NCBI GenBank assembly: GCA_004352715.1
Contig: SCFE01000055.1
Coordinates: 70,693 to 134,692 of the forward strand
Source: Hofstenia miamia
Lineage: Eukaryota; Xenacoelomorpha; Acoela
DNA length: 64,000 bases
Direction: 5' to 3'
Position 1 is the first letter of the stretch. Each line of letters begins with the position of its first letter. Under the pieces are notes generated by a model. That model did not search any database, was not told the DNA's origin, and saw nothing but the letters and a program-made list of their open reading frames with translations. The translations under genes and the position numbers were made by a program. Of the stretch, positions 13,222-23,216 are shown piece after piece.

Positions 13222-14221
13222 NNNNNNNNNNNNNNNNNNNNNNNNNNNNNNNNNNNNNNNNNNNNNNNNNNNNNNNNNNNNNNNNNNNNNNNNNNNNNNN
13301 NNNNNNNNNNNNNNNNNNNNNNNNNNNNNNNNNNNNNNNNNNNNNNNNNNNNNNNNNNNNNNNNNNNNNNNNNNNNNNNNNNNNNNNNNNNNNNNNNNNN
13401 NNNNNNNNNNNNNNNNNNNNNNNNNNNNNNNNNNNNNNNNNNNNNNNNNNNNNNNNNNNNNNNNNNNNNNNNNNNNNNNNNNNNNNNNNNNNNNNNNNNN
13501 NNNNNNNNNNNNNNNNNNNNNNNNNNNNNNNNNNNNNNNNNNNNNNNNNNNNNNNNNNNNNNNNNNNNNNNNNNNNNNNNNNNNNNNNNNNNNNNNNNNN
13601 NNNNNNNNNNNNNNNNNNNNNNNNNNNNNNNNNNNNNNNNNNNNNNNNNNNNNNNNNNNNNNNNNNNNNNNNNNNNNNNNNNNNNNNNNNNNNNNNNNNN
13701 NNNNNNNNNNNNNNNNNNNNNNNNNNNNNNNNNNNNNNNNNNNNNNNNNNNNNNNNNNNNNNNNNNNNNNNNNNNNNNNNNNNNNNNNNNNNNNNNNNNN
13801 NNNNNNNNNNNNNNNNNNNNNNNNNNNNNNNNNNNNNNNNNNNNNNNNNNNNNNNNNNNNNNNNNNNNNNNNNNNNNNNNNNNNNNNNNNNNNNNNNNNN
13901 NNNNNNNNNNNNNNNNNNNNNNNNNNNNNNNNNNNNNNNNNNNNNNNNNNNNNNNNNNNNNNNNNNNNNNNNNNNNNNNNNNNNNNNNNNNNNNNNNNNN
14001 NNNNNNNNNNNNNNNNNNNNNNNNNNNNNNNNNNNNNNNNNNNNNNNNNNNNNNNNNNNNNNNNNNNNNNNNNNNNNNNNNNNNNNNNNNNNNNNNNNNN
14101 NNNNNNNNNNNNNNNNNNNNNNNNNNNNNNNNNNNNNNNNNNNNNNNNNNNNNNNNNNNNNNNNNNNNNNNNNNNNNNNNNNNNNNNNNNNNNNNNNNNN
14201 NNNNNNNNNNNNNNNNNNNNN
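13222..14221. other. Assembly gap (1000 N)
   Basis: Exactly 1000 N, so probably a placeholder of unknown true size. Frames that appear to cross it are meaningless. Confidence 0.98.
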
Positions 14222-16000
14222 CTACTCATAACCTTTAATTTCAATAAATTCATTTGATACTAATCAATCTCAGAGTACATATAAGCATAGTAGTTTGTGA
14301 CAATGAATGGCAATATGCAAAATGGAACGTACGCGTTTAAAAGATTTTATCGTAGTTGTCATAGGCGTTCAATCGAAGAGTTATCATTCGAAATACTTTT
14401 CACAATATGTCCTATTTTTCATTTTCATCTCCTATATTTTCCATTACATTTTTTTGTATTTTTAAATTTATTATATTTATTTAGATTGGAGCAGCAATCA
14501 AGTGTATAGAAGAAGCATTCGATAAATTTGCAATTGAATCAATAAGATTTCAATTAACTGTTTATGAATTGAAAAGTTCAGGAACAGTTAAACATTAGAC
14601 TTTTTTCATTTCTTTTACTTTTAGTAAATTATTATTTTAAAATATATATAATCACAAAGTGTATTGAAATCAGTAAACAGTTTTTAAATTACAGTAATAA
14701 CATTCTCAATTTTCACTTGAGGATAATTACGTCATTTTAAACGTAATGAGCATTGGCCACAAGAGGGCTAAAAATATTTGTTAGCAATTTCTTGATATGC
14801 CTGATGGTTATTATAATTGCTTAAGTTTCCGGCGAAAAATTGGGAGTTACTCCTTTGATCCTGGGACGACGACGTGTTACTTGACAAAGGCAGCCAAAAT
14901 CGTGGACCGAAATAGGCTAGGTATATGGGTATGTATAAGAAACCCTTTTTTTTGAATGCAACACGACAGACTCCTATAACAAATTACACTGTGATCATAT
15001 TATGCCATTGGCTAGCACGAATGAATGGTAATTACATGCTATTATTACACGAGCTGAGAAATAAGAAATCAACAGATATGGTTTATTGAGCTAGAAATTA
15101 AAACGTGAGACAAACAGAGTAGCACCGTTCAGACGAGTTTTAAACTTCTCATCTTTGCTATCACTCCGGCGTGACGCCGCCATATGAATTGGTCATCATC
15201 CATGTTTTTCTTTCTAAACATGTACTAGTTACTTGGATGAATTACCAATGTTTCTCCTGTTAGAATCAGGGCCGATTCAAGATGGTCACTCTTGCAACCT
15301 TCTGCTGTGACATTAAGTTCCCCAATGCTGTTCTAGTTACCGCCCCTGATTTTACATTAAATATTTACATCTTGAAAAATTATGATAAAATATAAGAATT
15401 ACAGAGAACTTATAACACCTTACACCAACCCTTAAACCTACCAAATGACTTAAACTTAATAATTCATATATTTTACAAATGGTTGTTCCCTAAGTCTTAG
15501 ATTATATCGAATTTTCAGAGAATTTAGTTGAAAGCTAAATGAAAAACAAGAATACCAATGAAACATCTGTCATTGATACAAAAAATTATTTAGTTTTCCC
15601 AAGTTCACGGAATTTATATGTATCTTTACTCTATCACCTGGTACATGCTATATGCTGAGACTTAAAACTAACAAAAAGTTATTTACAAAATATTATAAAT
15701 ATGTGCTGGAAGATACAATTAAACTACAAACTAAATATACATGCATAATATATAATAGTAAATGTGTGTGTATATGTATTTGGTGAGTTATACATGTGAG
15801 AAATCAGTAAAAACGTATATCATGCTTGTGTCTACAAAATTCTGTTTTGTCGGTGTAAAAGCGCACTTTTAAGTTTTTTTCAAAATTTTGAAATTTTTTC
15901 TATACCTTAATCTTATTGTCTAAATTGTTCCAAATATTTGAGGCTGCTCAATGAAAACAAGAATAGGACACTGCTGCAAATACATTTATTTGATAATCAA
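14222..16000. other. Non-coding stretch
   Basis: No gene supported. The part at 14870-15360 is less AT-rich than its surroundings and may be an LTR or another repeat fragment, but no coding region or boundary pair could be tied to it. Confidence 0.45.
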
Positions 16001-16114
16001 TTTATTTTAAGTAATTATCAAGAAAAGACATTGATTCTTGGCCATATTTATGCTTAAATAAAATTGCTTCTGCTTGAAATTGTATTTGATGTAGAGTTTA
16101 CAATATATTCGGTC

Positions 16115-17419
16115 AGACAAAAATACTTTGCGTTTTTTAACACGTAACAACAACAATTGTATTTTATAAAAAAATAACACGTAGCAACAACAAATAATCA
16201 CAAATCCATCATTTTCAACAATTTTAACTAAATCATTTATAAGTTTATCTTTTTCATGTCGCCAAGTGGCCATGGGAATATGACGTAATGTTTCATTCAA
16301 GAAACCCTGCAAATCATTACAGTTTTCGAATGGAGGTCGATTTCTATGCTTATCAGAAAGATATTTGTTTACAAATCTATCCAGAATATTAAAATCCGGT
16401 GAATATGCCGGTTGCTTCAGTAAATTGATATTTTTTTCTTGTAAAAAGTTCATTGTGTACTGCGACGTGTGAGGTCGAGTGTTGTCTTGAACGAAAATTC
16501 AATTATCAAAAGTCAAGCTTCTGTTGTATCGACCAAATTTTTCATTTAAGTTTTTCAAGAAGTCAACATATCTTACACTGTCGATATTTTGATTGTTTGC
16601 AACTACCTCAGCATAACATTTACCCTCCATAGAAACAGCTATGATGGCGTGAGATTTCTTCTCGAATTGATTTCTTTTCACCACTTGAGTTGGCATTGTC
16701 ATCTCATCACCTGCACTACTTACCCAGCACCTAAGACTACGCTTGTTAGCAATACTCCTGTAGTAAAACCATTTCTCGTCTACCATTATTAGTCTCAACA
16801 ATTCATCATGATTCCTAAGAATGGGAAGCCCGATTTTGTTTCATAATGGTGGTAAGATAATGAGGTATCCATTTTTGGCAGACGGACTTCAGTTGTAACT
16901 CATCATGGATAATTCTCTGAATCACTCCATGACTAGAATCAAGCATTTCTGCCAATTCATCGATGATTAAATTTTGATTTTTAGAAATTTCATCATGTAC
17001 ACGATGATTCAGTTCCTCGTGGTTATCATTTTTTGGCCTGCCACTAAATATTCTTAGATCTGTTGTGGTGTTTCTTCCGTCTTTGAATTCTTTCACATAA
17101 TGTTGCACAGTTCTAACTNACTAGAATCAAGCATTTCTGCCAATTCATCGATGGTTAAATTTTGATTTTTAGAAATTTCATCACGTACACGATGATTCAG
17201 TTCCTCGTGGTTATCATTTTTTGACCTGCCACTAAATATTCTTAGATCTGTTGTGGTGTTTCTTACGTCTTTGAATTCTTTCACATAATGTTGCACAGTT
17301 CTAACTGAAATAACATTTTCAAAAATTTTCACTATATCATCATGTATAACCGTAGATTTTTCACCAAGTTGATGTCGCACACATACGTAAAAACGAAGAC
17401 TTTGGGAATCGTAGTTCAT
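16115..17419 (-). pseudogene. Mariner transposase (DD34D), broken
   Basis: A transposase that would cut and paste the element at TA sites. Seen in order on the minus strand: N-terminal helix-turn-helix region (from 17419, MNYDSQ); HTH with RTVQHYVKEFK and DELAEML; a WIPHYL block matching the mariner WVPHEL signature; the first catalytic Asp in VDEKWF (about 16775); the second in QDNTRPHT (about 16470); the third in YSPDFNILDRF, 34 residues later, which is the mariner DD34D spacing. Breaks: a frameshift near 16830, an in-frame TGA at 16499-16501, and a single N at 17119 flanked by about 185 bp of near-identical sequence on both sides, likely an assembly join. The C-terminal frame runs on into the terminal repeat. 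Confidence 0.88.
16933..17304. repeat. Direct duplication around a single-N join
   Basis: 16933-17118 and 17120-17304 are about 98% identical and separated by one N at 17119. Both encode the same stretch of mariner transposase. This looks like two overlapping contig ends, or two element copies, placed side by side rather than a biological tandem repeat. Confidence 0.85.
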
Positions 17420-17514
17420 CTTTGTTTAGAATCAAAATTGTGTGTGGCGGAAATAATTTTATTGATAAGCAAGTTGAACGAAACTCACGCGTGTTTTAAA
17501 CAAAATGTTGTGTT

Positions 17515-17944
17515 NNNNNNNNNNNNNNNNNNNNNNNNNNNNNNNNNNNNNNNNNNNNNNNNNNNNNNNNNNNNNNNNNNNNNNNNNNNNNNNNNNNNNN
17601 NNNNNNNNNNNNNNNNNNNNNNNNNNNNNNNNNNNNNNNNNNNNNNNNNNNNNNNNNNNNNNNNNNNNNNNNNNNNNNNNNNNNNNNNNNNNNNNNNNNN
17701 NNNNNNNNNNNNNNNNNNNNNNNNNNNNNNNNNNNNNNNNNNNNNNNNNNNNNNNNNNNNNNNNNNNNNNNNNNNNNNNNNNNNNNNNNNNNNNNNNNNN
17801 NNNNNNNNNNNNNNNNNNNNNNNNNNNNNNNNNNNNNNNNNNNNNNNNNNNNNNNNNNNNNNNNNNNNNNNNNNNNNNNNNNNNNNNNNNNNNNNNNNNN
17901 NNNNNNNNNNNNNNNNNNNNNNNNNNNNNNNNNNNNNNNNNNNN
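17515..17944. other. Assembly gap (430 N)
   Basis: N run at the 5' end of the mariner. Confidence 0.98.
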
Positions 17945-18490
17945 TTTTCTTCCGTTTTTTATGTTTTTTGATAGCACTTTTGCCATAACTTTTTTATTTA
18001 TCAAGATAATCTAATGAAACTTTCTGTGCTTGTACAACAGGCATACAGGAGTGTTGTGTTCTAAGGATTTGAAGATCTCTTTTAATTTAAAAATGTTACA
18101 AACTTTAATGTCATACAATTTTTGACAATTTTAGTACATATTTTTATACGGCTATAAATGTAACAGATTGAGATCTTCTTCAAAACCCATAGAACAAAAC
18201 ATTCTTCATTATGTTTCTAAACCCCTCACTAAATTTTGTACCAATTGATTGAGAAGGTTTTTCATGAATGGAATAGTCCCATAGCCACTTTTTTATATTT
18301 GAGACATGTGTGACCTTGACCTTTTTGACCCCATGACCTCTAAATTAAGTAAGGTCACCAACATTTCATGTGGTTTCGACAGTTCAATCCACCAGCTAAA
18401 CCATGTGAAAGAATGAGGGCTCTAATACTATTTTTTTATTTTTTATGATTTTTTAAAGTCGACAACTCCTCTCCCGGTGATACTCCCCCC
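17945..18490. other. Non-coding stretch with a nuclear-receptor-like motif patch
   Basis: No coding signal. A patch at about 18308-18366 contains TGACCTTGACC, TGACCCCATGACC and AAGGTCACC. It resembles repeat-derived direct and inverted AGGTCA half-sites, the sequence bound by nuclear receptors. A repeat origin is more likely than a functional enhancer. Confidence 0.4.
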
Positions 18491-19069
18491 TTAAACGAAT
18501 TTTAGATCTAAATTCTGACCGATAATGTGACCGATTGTATTGTTATTTTAATAGTAGTTTGTAGCTAGTGTTTGTACATAATTTTTAGTAGCTAGCGTTG
18601 TGTCTTAATTTTAACTTGTCAGTAGTTTATAGTTAGTTTGTTTGTATATTACGTTACGAAATTATTATATGTAGGAAGCTGCTGCTCAATATCATAGTTA
18701 AAGTTTTTATGTAATAGCAGCTAGTGTCTGTTAATCATGGTATATGCCGACTACTGACAATATACGAATTGAGCTTGAGCATTAAGTCGAATTGTGTTCA
18801 TAGTTTATTTCACTCAATAAGGCACACATAACAAATATAGTTTCATGAGACTGAGCTGAGTTGGACTCACAATGAATTGGATCTTTAACTACGTATACGG
18901 ATGGAGTTGATAGCTTCTGGCGAGCTTGTTATGATCTCAATGACTTGGCGTTGGGCAAGTGCGCCCAGAGATTTCAATCCTCTTCCACTGATGGAGTATC
19001 TAAATAATGCTACATTATAATTGTTATTAGAACATCTGTCAAGGCAGTGCAGAATACCCAATTAAAGAA
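18491..19069 (+). repeat. Inverted repeat, left arm
   Basis: Reverse complement of 21751-22338 with scattered substitutions, readable throughout from TTAAACGAATTTTAGATC to ATACCCAATTAAAGAA. No coding capacity. A PPT-like G run (minus strand) lies just outside at 18485-18490. Confidence 0.88.
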
Positions 19070-19082
19070 AAGAAGAGGAAGT

Positions 19083-19295
19083 TTAGATAATACTTACCCC
19101 GTGATGGCTGACTCTGATCCCTTGTTGATTCTCTAAGTAGATTATCGAGTTATGAAGTGTTAGTTTCACCTGGGTAGCGATATTACATGCCTTTTTCATT
19201 AAGTTTGTCATCTTAGCTGTTTTTCCGGCTATGTTTGGAATAAATGTTCCGTAATAATTAAAGAACCCCATTATCCTTTGCAGATCTTTTTTCGT
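19083..19295 (-). pseudogene. Gypsy-type reverse transcriptase tail, fragment
   Basis: The open frame on the minus strand reads MGFFNYYGTFIPN and then KTAKMTNLMKK. This matches the end of the Ty3/gypsy RT domain, where FLGxxNYYRxFIPN precedes the PLTxLLKK linker to RNase H. After LMKK the sequence no longer resembles RNase H, so the copy is truncated there, about 100 bases from the left inverted repeat. A GGTAAGT-like motif on the minus strand near 19096 could be a chance splice donor. Confidence 0.72.
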
Positions 19296-20193
19296 NNNNN
19301 NNNNNNNNNNNNNNNNNNNNNNNNNNNNNNNNNNNNNNNNNNNNNNNNNNNNNNNNNNNNNNNNNNNNNNNNNNNNNNNNNNNNNNNNNNNNNNNNNNNN
19401 NNNNNNNNNNNNNNNNNNNNNNNNNNNNNNNNNNNNNNNNNNNNNNNNNNNNNNNNNNNNNNNNNNNNNNNNNNNNNNNNNNNNNNNNNNNNNNNNNNNN
19501 NNNNNNNNNNNNNNNNNNNNNNNNNNNNNNNNNNNNNNNNNNNNNNNNNNNNNNNNNNNNNNNNNNNNNNNNNNNNNNNNNNNNNNNNNNNNNNNNNNNN
19601 NNNNNNNNNNNNNNNNNNNNNNNNNNNNNNNNNNNNNNNNNNNNNNNNNNNNNNNNNNNNNNNNNNNNNNNNNNNNNNNNNNNNNNNNNNNNNNNNNNNN
19701 NNNNNNNNNNNNNNNNNNNNNNNNNNNNNNNNNNNNNNNNNNNNNNNNNNNNNNNNNNNNNNNNNNNNNNNNNNNNNNNNNNNNNNNNNNNNNNNNNNNN
19801 NNNNNNNNNNNNNNNNNNNNNNNNNNNNNNNNNNNNNNNNNNNNNNNNNNNNNNNNNNNNNNNNNNNNNNNNNNNNNNNNNNNNNNNNNNNNNNNNNNNN
19901 NNNNNNNNNNNNNNNNNNNNNNNNNNNNNNNNNNNNNNNNNNNNNNNNNNNNNNNNNNNNNNNNNNNNNNNNNNNNNNNNNNNNNNNNNNNNNNNNNNNN
20001 NNNNNNNNNNNNNNNNNNNNNNNNNNNNNNNNNNNNNNNNNNNNNNNNNNNNNNNNNNNNNNNNNNNNNNNNNNNNNNNNNNNNNNNNNNNNNNNNNNNN
20101 NNNNNNNNNNNNNNNNNNNNNNNNNNNNNNNNNNNNNNNNNNNNNNNNNNNNNNNNNNNNNNNNNNNNNNNNNNNNNNNNNNNNNNNNNNNNN
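19296..20193. other. Assembly gap (898 N)
   Basis: N run within the retroelement, between gag and RT. Confidence 0.98.
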
Positions 20194-21019
20194 GTCGCAT
20201 TTCACTTCAAATTGCTGTCTGATATTTTCCGGCAATCCTTTCGCTATATGCAAGAACAAATCATATTTCGAGTAGTGTCCACTTCTCGAGCTCAGCATCA
20301 CCAATCTTTGTACCTGAGACATATAATTTCTAATATCATCGAACTTTTTCATTTTTGTTCCATTCAGAATAAATCGATATTGGTTTTTGAAACTTTCGTT
20401 TCGATAATACTCTAGAAAGTTTCCCGTCAAACACTCATAATCTGTTTTCGCTTCCGTATCCAATATTAGGTAGTGCTGGTAAGCTGCTCCGGTTAGGTAT
20501 AATGGTAATCGTGTTGCTGCTGCTTGTTTGTTTACCTTCCTTTCTCTCATTGTCAACTCGAATAACTGAAGCCATTCTTCAAATGTTGGAGAGAAGCTGT
20601 CAATTTTTCCTGAAAACGTCCTTATTTGTGCTTTGCAAGGTGTCGTTTCTTCATTGTTGTTCTCCGTTAATATTGAGCTATTAAATCTCGGTTTATCCGG
20701 AGTCTCGCATTTTTTCATTCTTCGTTTCACTTCATTCATTATTTCGTTAATTATTTTTTCCTTCTCCTCCTCTTCAGTTATTTGTTCTTTATCGAGCTGT
20801 TCTTGTTCATTTTGTTGTACTCTCGCTCTCCTTCTTGGTGCTTCTAAAAATTTTTCTGGTCTGTTTTCTCTTTTATGACCCTTTTGGCCACAATTGTGAC
20901 ATCTAATATCTTTTTGTTTTATCTTTTTCGTTTGACCGTCTCTAGTCTTGAATTTTATGACTTTCTCGCCTTTTCTTTCTTCATTCGGTTTTGAGTACTT
21001 CTCATTACTCTTCCATTTG
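20194..21019 (-). CDS. Retrotransposon Gag-like protein, partial
   Basis: An open, uninterrupted minus-strand stretch of about 275 codons, with both ends in gaps. In order: a basic, charged segment; a zinc knuckle CHNCGQKGHKRENRP at about 20858-20901, where the last Cys of CX2CX4HX4C is replaced by Arg; a Glu/Lys/Gln-rich linker that looks coiled-coil; then a capsid-like segment with FSGKIDSFSPTFEEWLQLF and LTGAAYQHYL, the pattern of retrotransposon gag capsids. Having the knuckle ahead of the capsid-like segment is the reverse of the usual matrix-capsid-nucleocapsid order. A second knuckle or capsid may be hidden in the gaps. Gag would assemble particles around the element RNA. Confidence 0.75.
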
Positions 21020-21750
21020 NNNNNNNNNNNNNNNNNNNNNNNNNNNNNNNNNNNNNNNNNNNNNNNNNNNNNNNNNNNNNNNNNNNNNNNNNNNNNNNNN
21101 NNNNNNNNNNNNNNNNNNNNNNNNNNNNNNNNNNNNNNNNNNNNNNNNNNNNNNNNNNNNNNNNNNNNNNNNNNNNNNNNNNNNNNNNNNNNNNNNNNNN
21201 NNNNNNNNNNNNNNNNNNNNNNNNNNNNNNNNNNNNNNNNNNNNNNNNNNNNNNNNNNNNNNNNNNNNNNNNNNNNNNNNNNNNNNNNNNNNNNNNNNNN
21301 NNNNNNNNNNNNNNNNNNNNNNNNNNNNNNNNNNNNNNNNNNNNNNNNNNNNNNNNNNNNNNNNNNNNNNNNNNNNNNNNNNNNNNNNNNNNNNNNNNNN
21401 NNNNNNNNNNNNNNNNNNNNNNNNNNNNNNNNNNNNNNNNNNNNNNNNNNNNNNNNNNNNNNNNNNNNNNNNNNNNNNNNNNNNNNNNNNNNNNNNNNNN
21501 NNNNNNNNNNNNNNNNNNNNNNNNNNNNNNNNNNNNNNNNNNNNNNNNNNNNNNNNNNNNNNNNNNNNNNNNNNNNNNNNNNNNNNNNNNNNNNNNNNNN
21601 NNNNNNNNNNNNNNNNNNNNNNNNNNNNNNNNNNNNNNNNNNNNNNNNNNNNNNNNNNNNNNNNNNNNNNNNNNNNNNNNNNNNNNNNNNNNNNNNNNNN
21701 NNNNNNNNNNNNNNNNNNNNNNNNNNNNNNNNNNNNNNNNNNNNNNNNNN
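21020..21750. other. Assembly gap (731 N)
   Basis: N run between gag and the right inverted repeat. Confidence 0.98.
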
Positions 21751-22338
21751 TTCTTTAATTGGGTATTCCACACTGCCTTGACAGATGTTCCAATAACAAT
21801 TATAATGTAGCATTATTTAGATACTCCATCGGTGGAAGAGGACTGTAATCTCTGGGCGCACTTGCCCGACGCCAAGTCATTGAGATCATAACAAGCTCGC
21901 CAGAAGCTATCAACTCCATCCTTATACATAGTTAAAGATCCAATCCGTTGTGAGTCCAACTCAGCTCAGTCTCATGAAACTATATTTGTTATGTGTGCCT
22001 TATTGAGTGAAATAAACTATGAACACAATTCGACTTAATGCTCAAGCTCAATTCGTATATTGTCAGTAGTCAGCATATACCATGATTAACAGACACTAGC
22101 TGCTATTACCTAAAAACTTTAACTGTGATATTGAGCAGCTTCCTACATATAATAATTTCGTAACGTAATATACATACAAACTAACTATAAACTACTGACA
22201 ATTTAAAATTAAGACACAACGCTAGCTACTAAAAATTATGTACAAATGCTAGCTACAAACTACTATTAAAATAACAATACAATCGGTCACGTTATCGGTC
22301 ACATTATCGGTCAGAATTTAGATCTAAAATTCGGTTAA
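21751..22338 (-). repeat. Inverted repeat, right arm
   Basis: Inverted partner of 18491-19069. It ends in GGTTAA next to the LTR-like sequence at 22339. Confidence 0.88.
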
Positions 22339-22890
22339 GATAAATAATGATATTTACCTACGATGGCAGAACGCCTTTATTGCATTTATTACTATATGCT
22401 AAGAAAGGAATTGATTGCAAGCCAAACGGGTGAAAAATCCCTACACTTATCCCTAACTTAGCTGTAATACAACAATCAAGCGCAATACCCATTATTTACT
22501 CCTCCGCTAATAGCACTCTGATTGTTGCACACAGAAACCGTTTAGCTTTGCATAATGTAATAAATCAAACCGCGATAATAAAGAGAAAATATAACGAGGT
22601 TAATGTTCATCATATTCACAGCTCGTAGTTTCTATTTATACAAAATTTATTAAAACATATTTACCGATTATTGATGCCAAACAAGTACCAGTCGCCTAAT
22701 TTCAATTTTGGTTTTCCCACGCTTTAAATTTCTGCGTACCTCGTGGCTATGCAGAACTGTGTGCAGGCGTTTCGTCCACACTTAATTTTGTCAAACCGTT
22801 TTGGCGACTAATACTTGCCGAAATTAAACTGTCAAAATTACTAAATGCATTTTCCAAGAATTAACACAAATCATTGATAGAGTTTTGTTT
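22339..22890 (-). repeat. LTR-like repeat, family member 1
   Basis: Shares ordered blocks with 35012-35686, 38045-38644 and 57370-57972: a CCCTA..CCTAACTTA block, then GTTTAGCTTT.CAT with an AT-rich run, then an A-rich run and a GTACC box, all in the same orientation. Identity is low, so this is an old or divergent member. Orientation is taken from the 57-kb copy, which sits next to a minus-strand polypurine tract. Here it would be the 5' LTR of the gag fragment. Confidence 0.5.
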
Positions 22891-22916
22891 GCTATTCTTG
22901 AATGATGCTACGGTAC

Positions 22917-23160
22917 AGTAGATTTTTCACCAAGTTGATGTCACACACATACGTAAAAACGAAGACTTTGAGAATCGTAGTTCATCTTTGTTTAGAATCA
23001 AAATTGTGTGTGGCGGAAATAATTTTGTTGATAAGCAAGTTGAACGAAACTCATGCGTGTTTTAAACAAAATGTTGTGTTTAAAACACAACATATTTGTT
23101 ATAAAATACAATTGTTGTTGTTACGTGTTAAAAAACGCAAAGTATTTTGGTCTGAGCCAA
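22917..23160 (-). mobile_element. Mariner 5' fragment with terminal repeat
   Basis: Nearly identical to the 5' end of the mariner at 17342-17514. It continues into the terminal inverted repeat that is hidden by a gap there, ending GGTCTGAGCCAA next to TA at 23161-23162. It stops within the transposase N-terminus, so it is a truncated copy. It supplies the missing end of the family. Confidence 0.85.
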
Positions 23161-23216
23161 TATTATGCTTTAGTCTGTATTCAGTACCTCCAAAATTTAA
23201 TGTTTTTAATGACCAA

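Larger units (their letters stand above)
16108..17944 (-). mobile_element. Mariner-family DNA transposon, inactive
   Basis: A Tc1/mariner element on the minus strand. The 3' terminal inverted repeat starts after TA at 16106-16107 (TTCGGTCAGAC..., about 60 bp). The other end is hidden in the gap at 17515-17944, but its inverted partner is seen in the related fragment ending at 23160. The pair shows that this family has long terminal repeats of about 60 bp. The right boundary given here is the gap edge, not a measured end. Confidence 0.82.
18491..22338 (-). mobile_element. Retroelement segment bounded by long inverted repeats
   Basis: Gag and reverse transcriptase fragments on the minus strand lie between two inverted copies of a ~580-bp sequence: 18491-19069 and 21751-22338. 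The right copy has an extra 12-bp unit (a further GTCAC...ATCGG). Both outer ends abut TTAA. LTR retrotransposons carry direct repeats, so this is odd. Either these are true terminal inverted repeats with a TTAA target, or the 5' leader of a gypsy-type element was duplicated in inverted orientation. An LTR-like repeat of the family seen at 35, 38 and 57 kb follows at 22339-22890, which favours the second reading. Two gaps (19296-20193, 21020-21750) hide the rest. Confidence 0.7.

Noticed and set aside
13143-14253. Long open frames across N runs (13.1-14.3, 17.3-18.0, 19.3-21.8, 36.8-38.2, 53.5-54.5, 56.2-56.7 kb)
   Set aside because: They consist almost entirely of N and only look open because N gives no stops.
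18308-18366. Nuclear-receptor enhancer (AGGTCA half-sites)
   Set aside because: The motif patch looks like a repeat-derived sequence, with no nearby gene and no conserved spacing.
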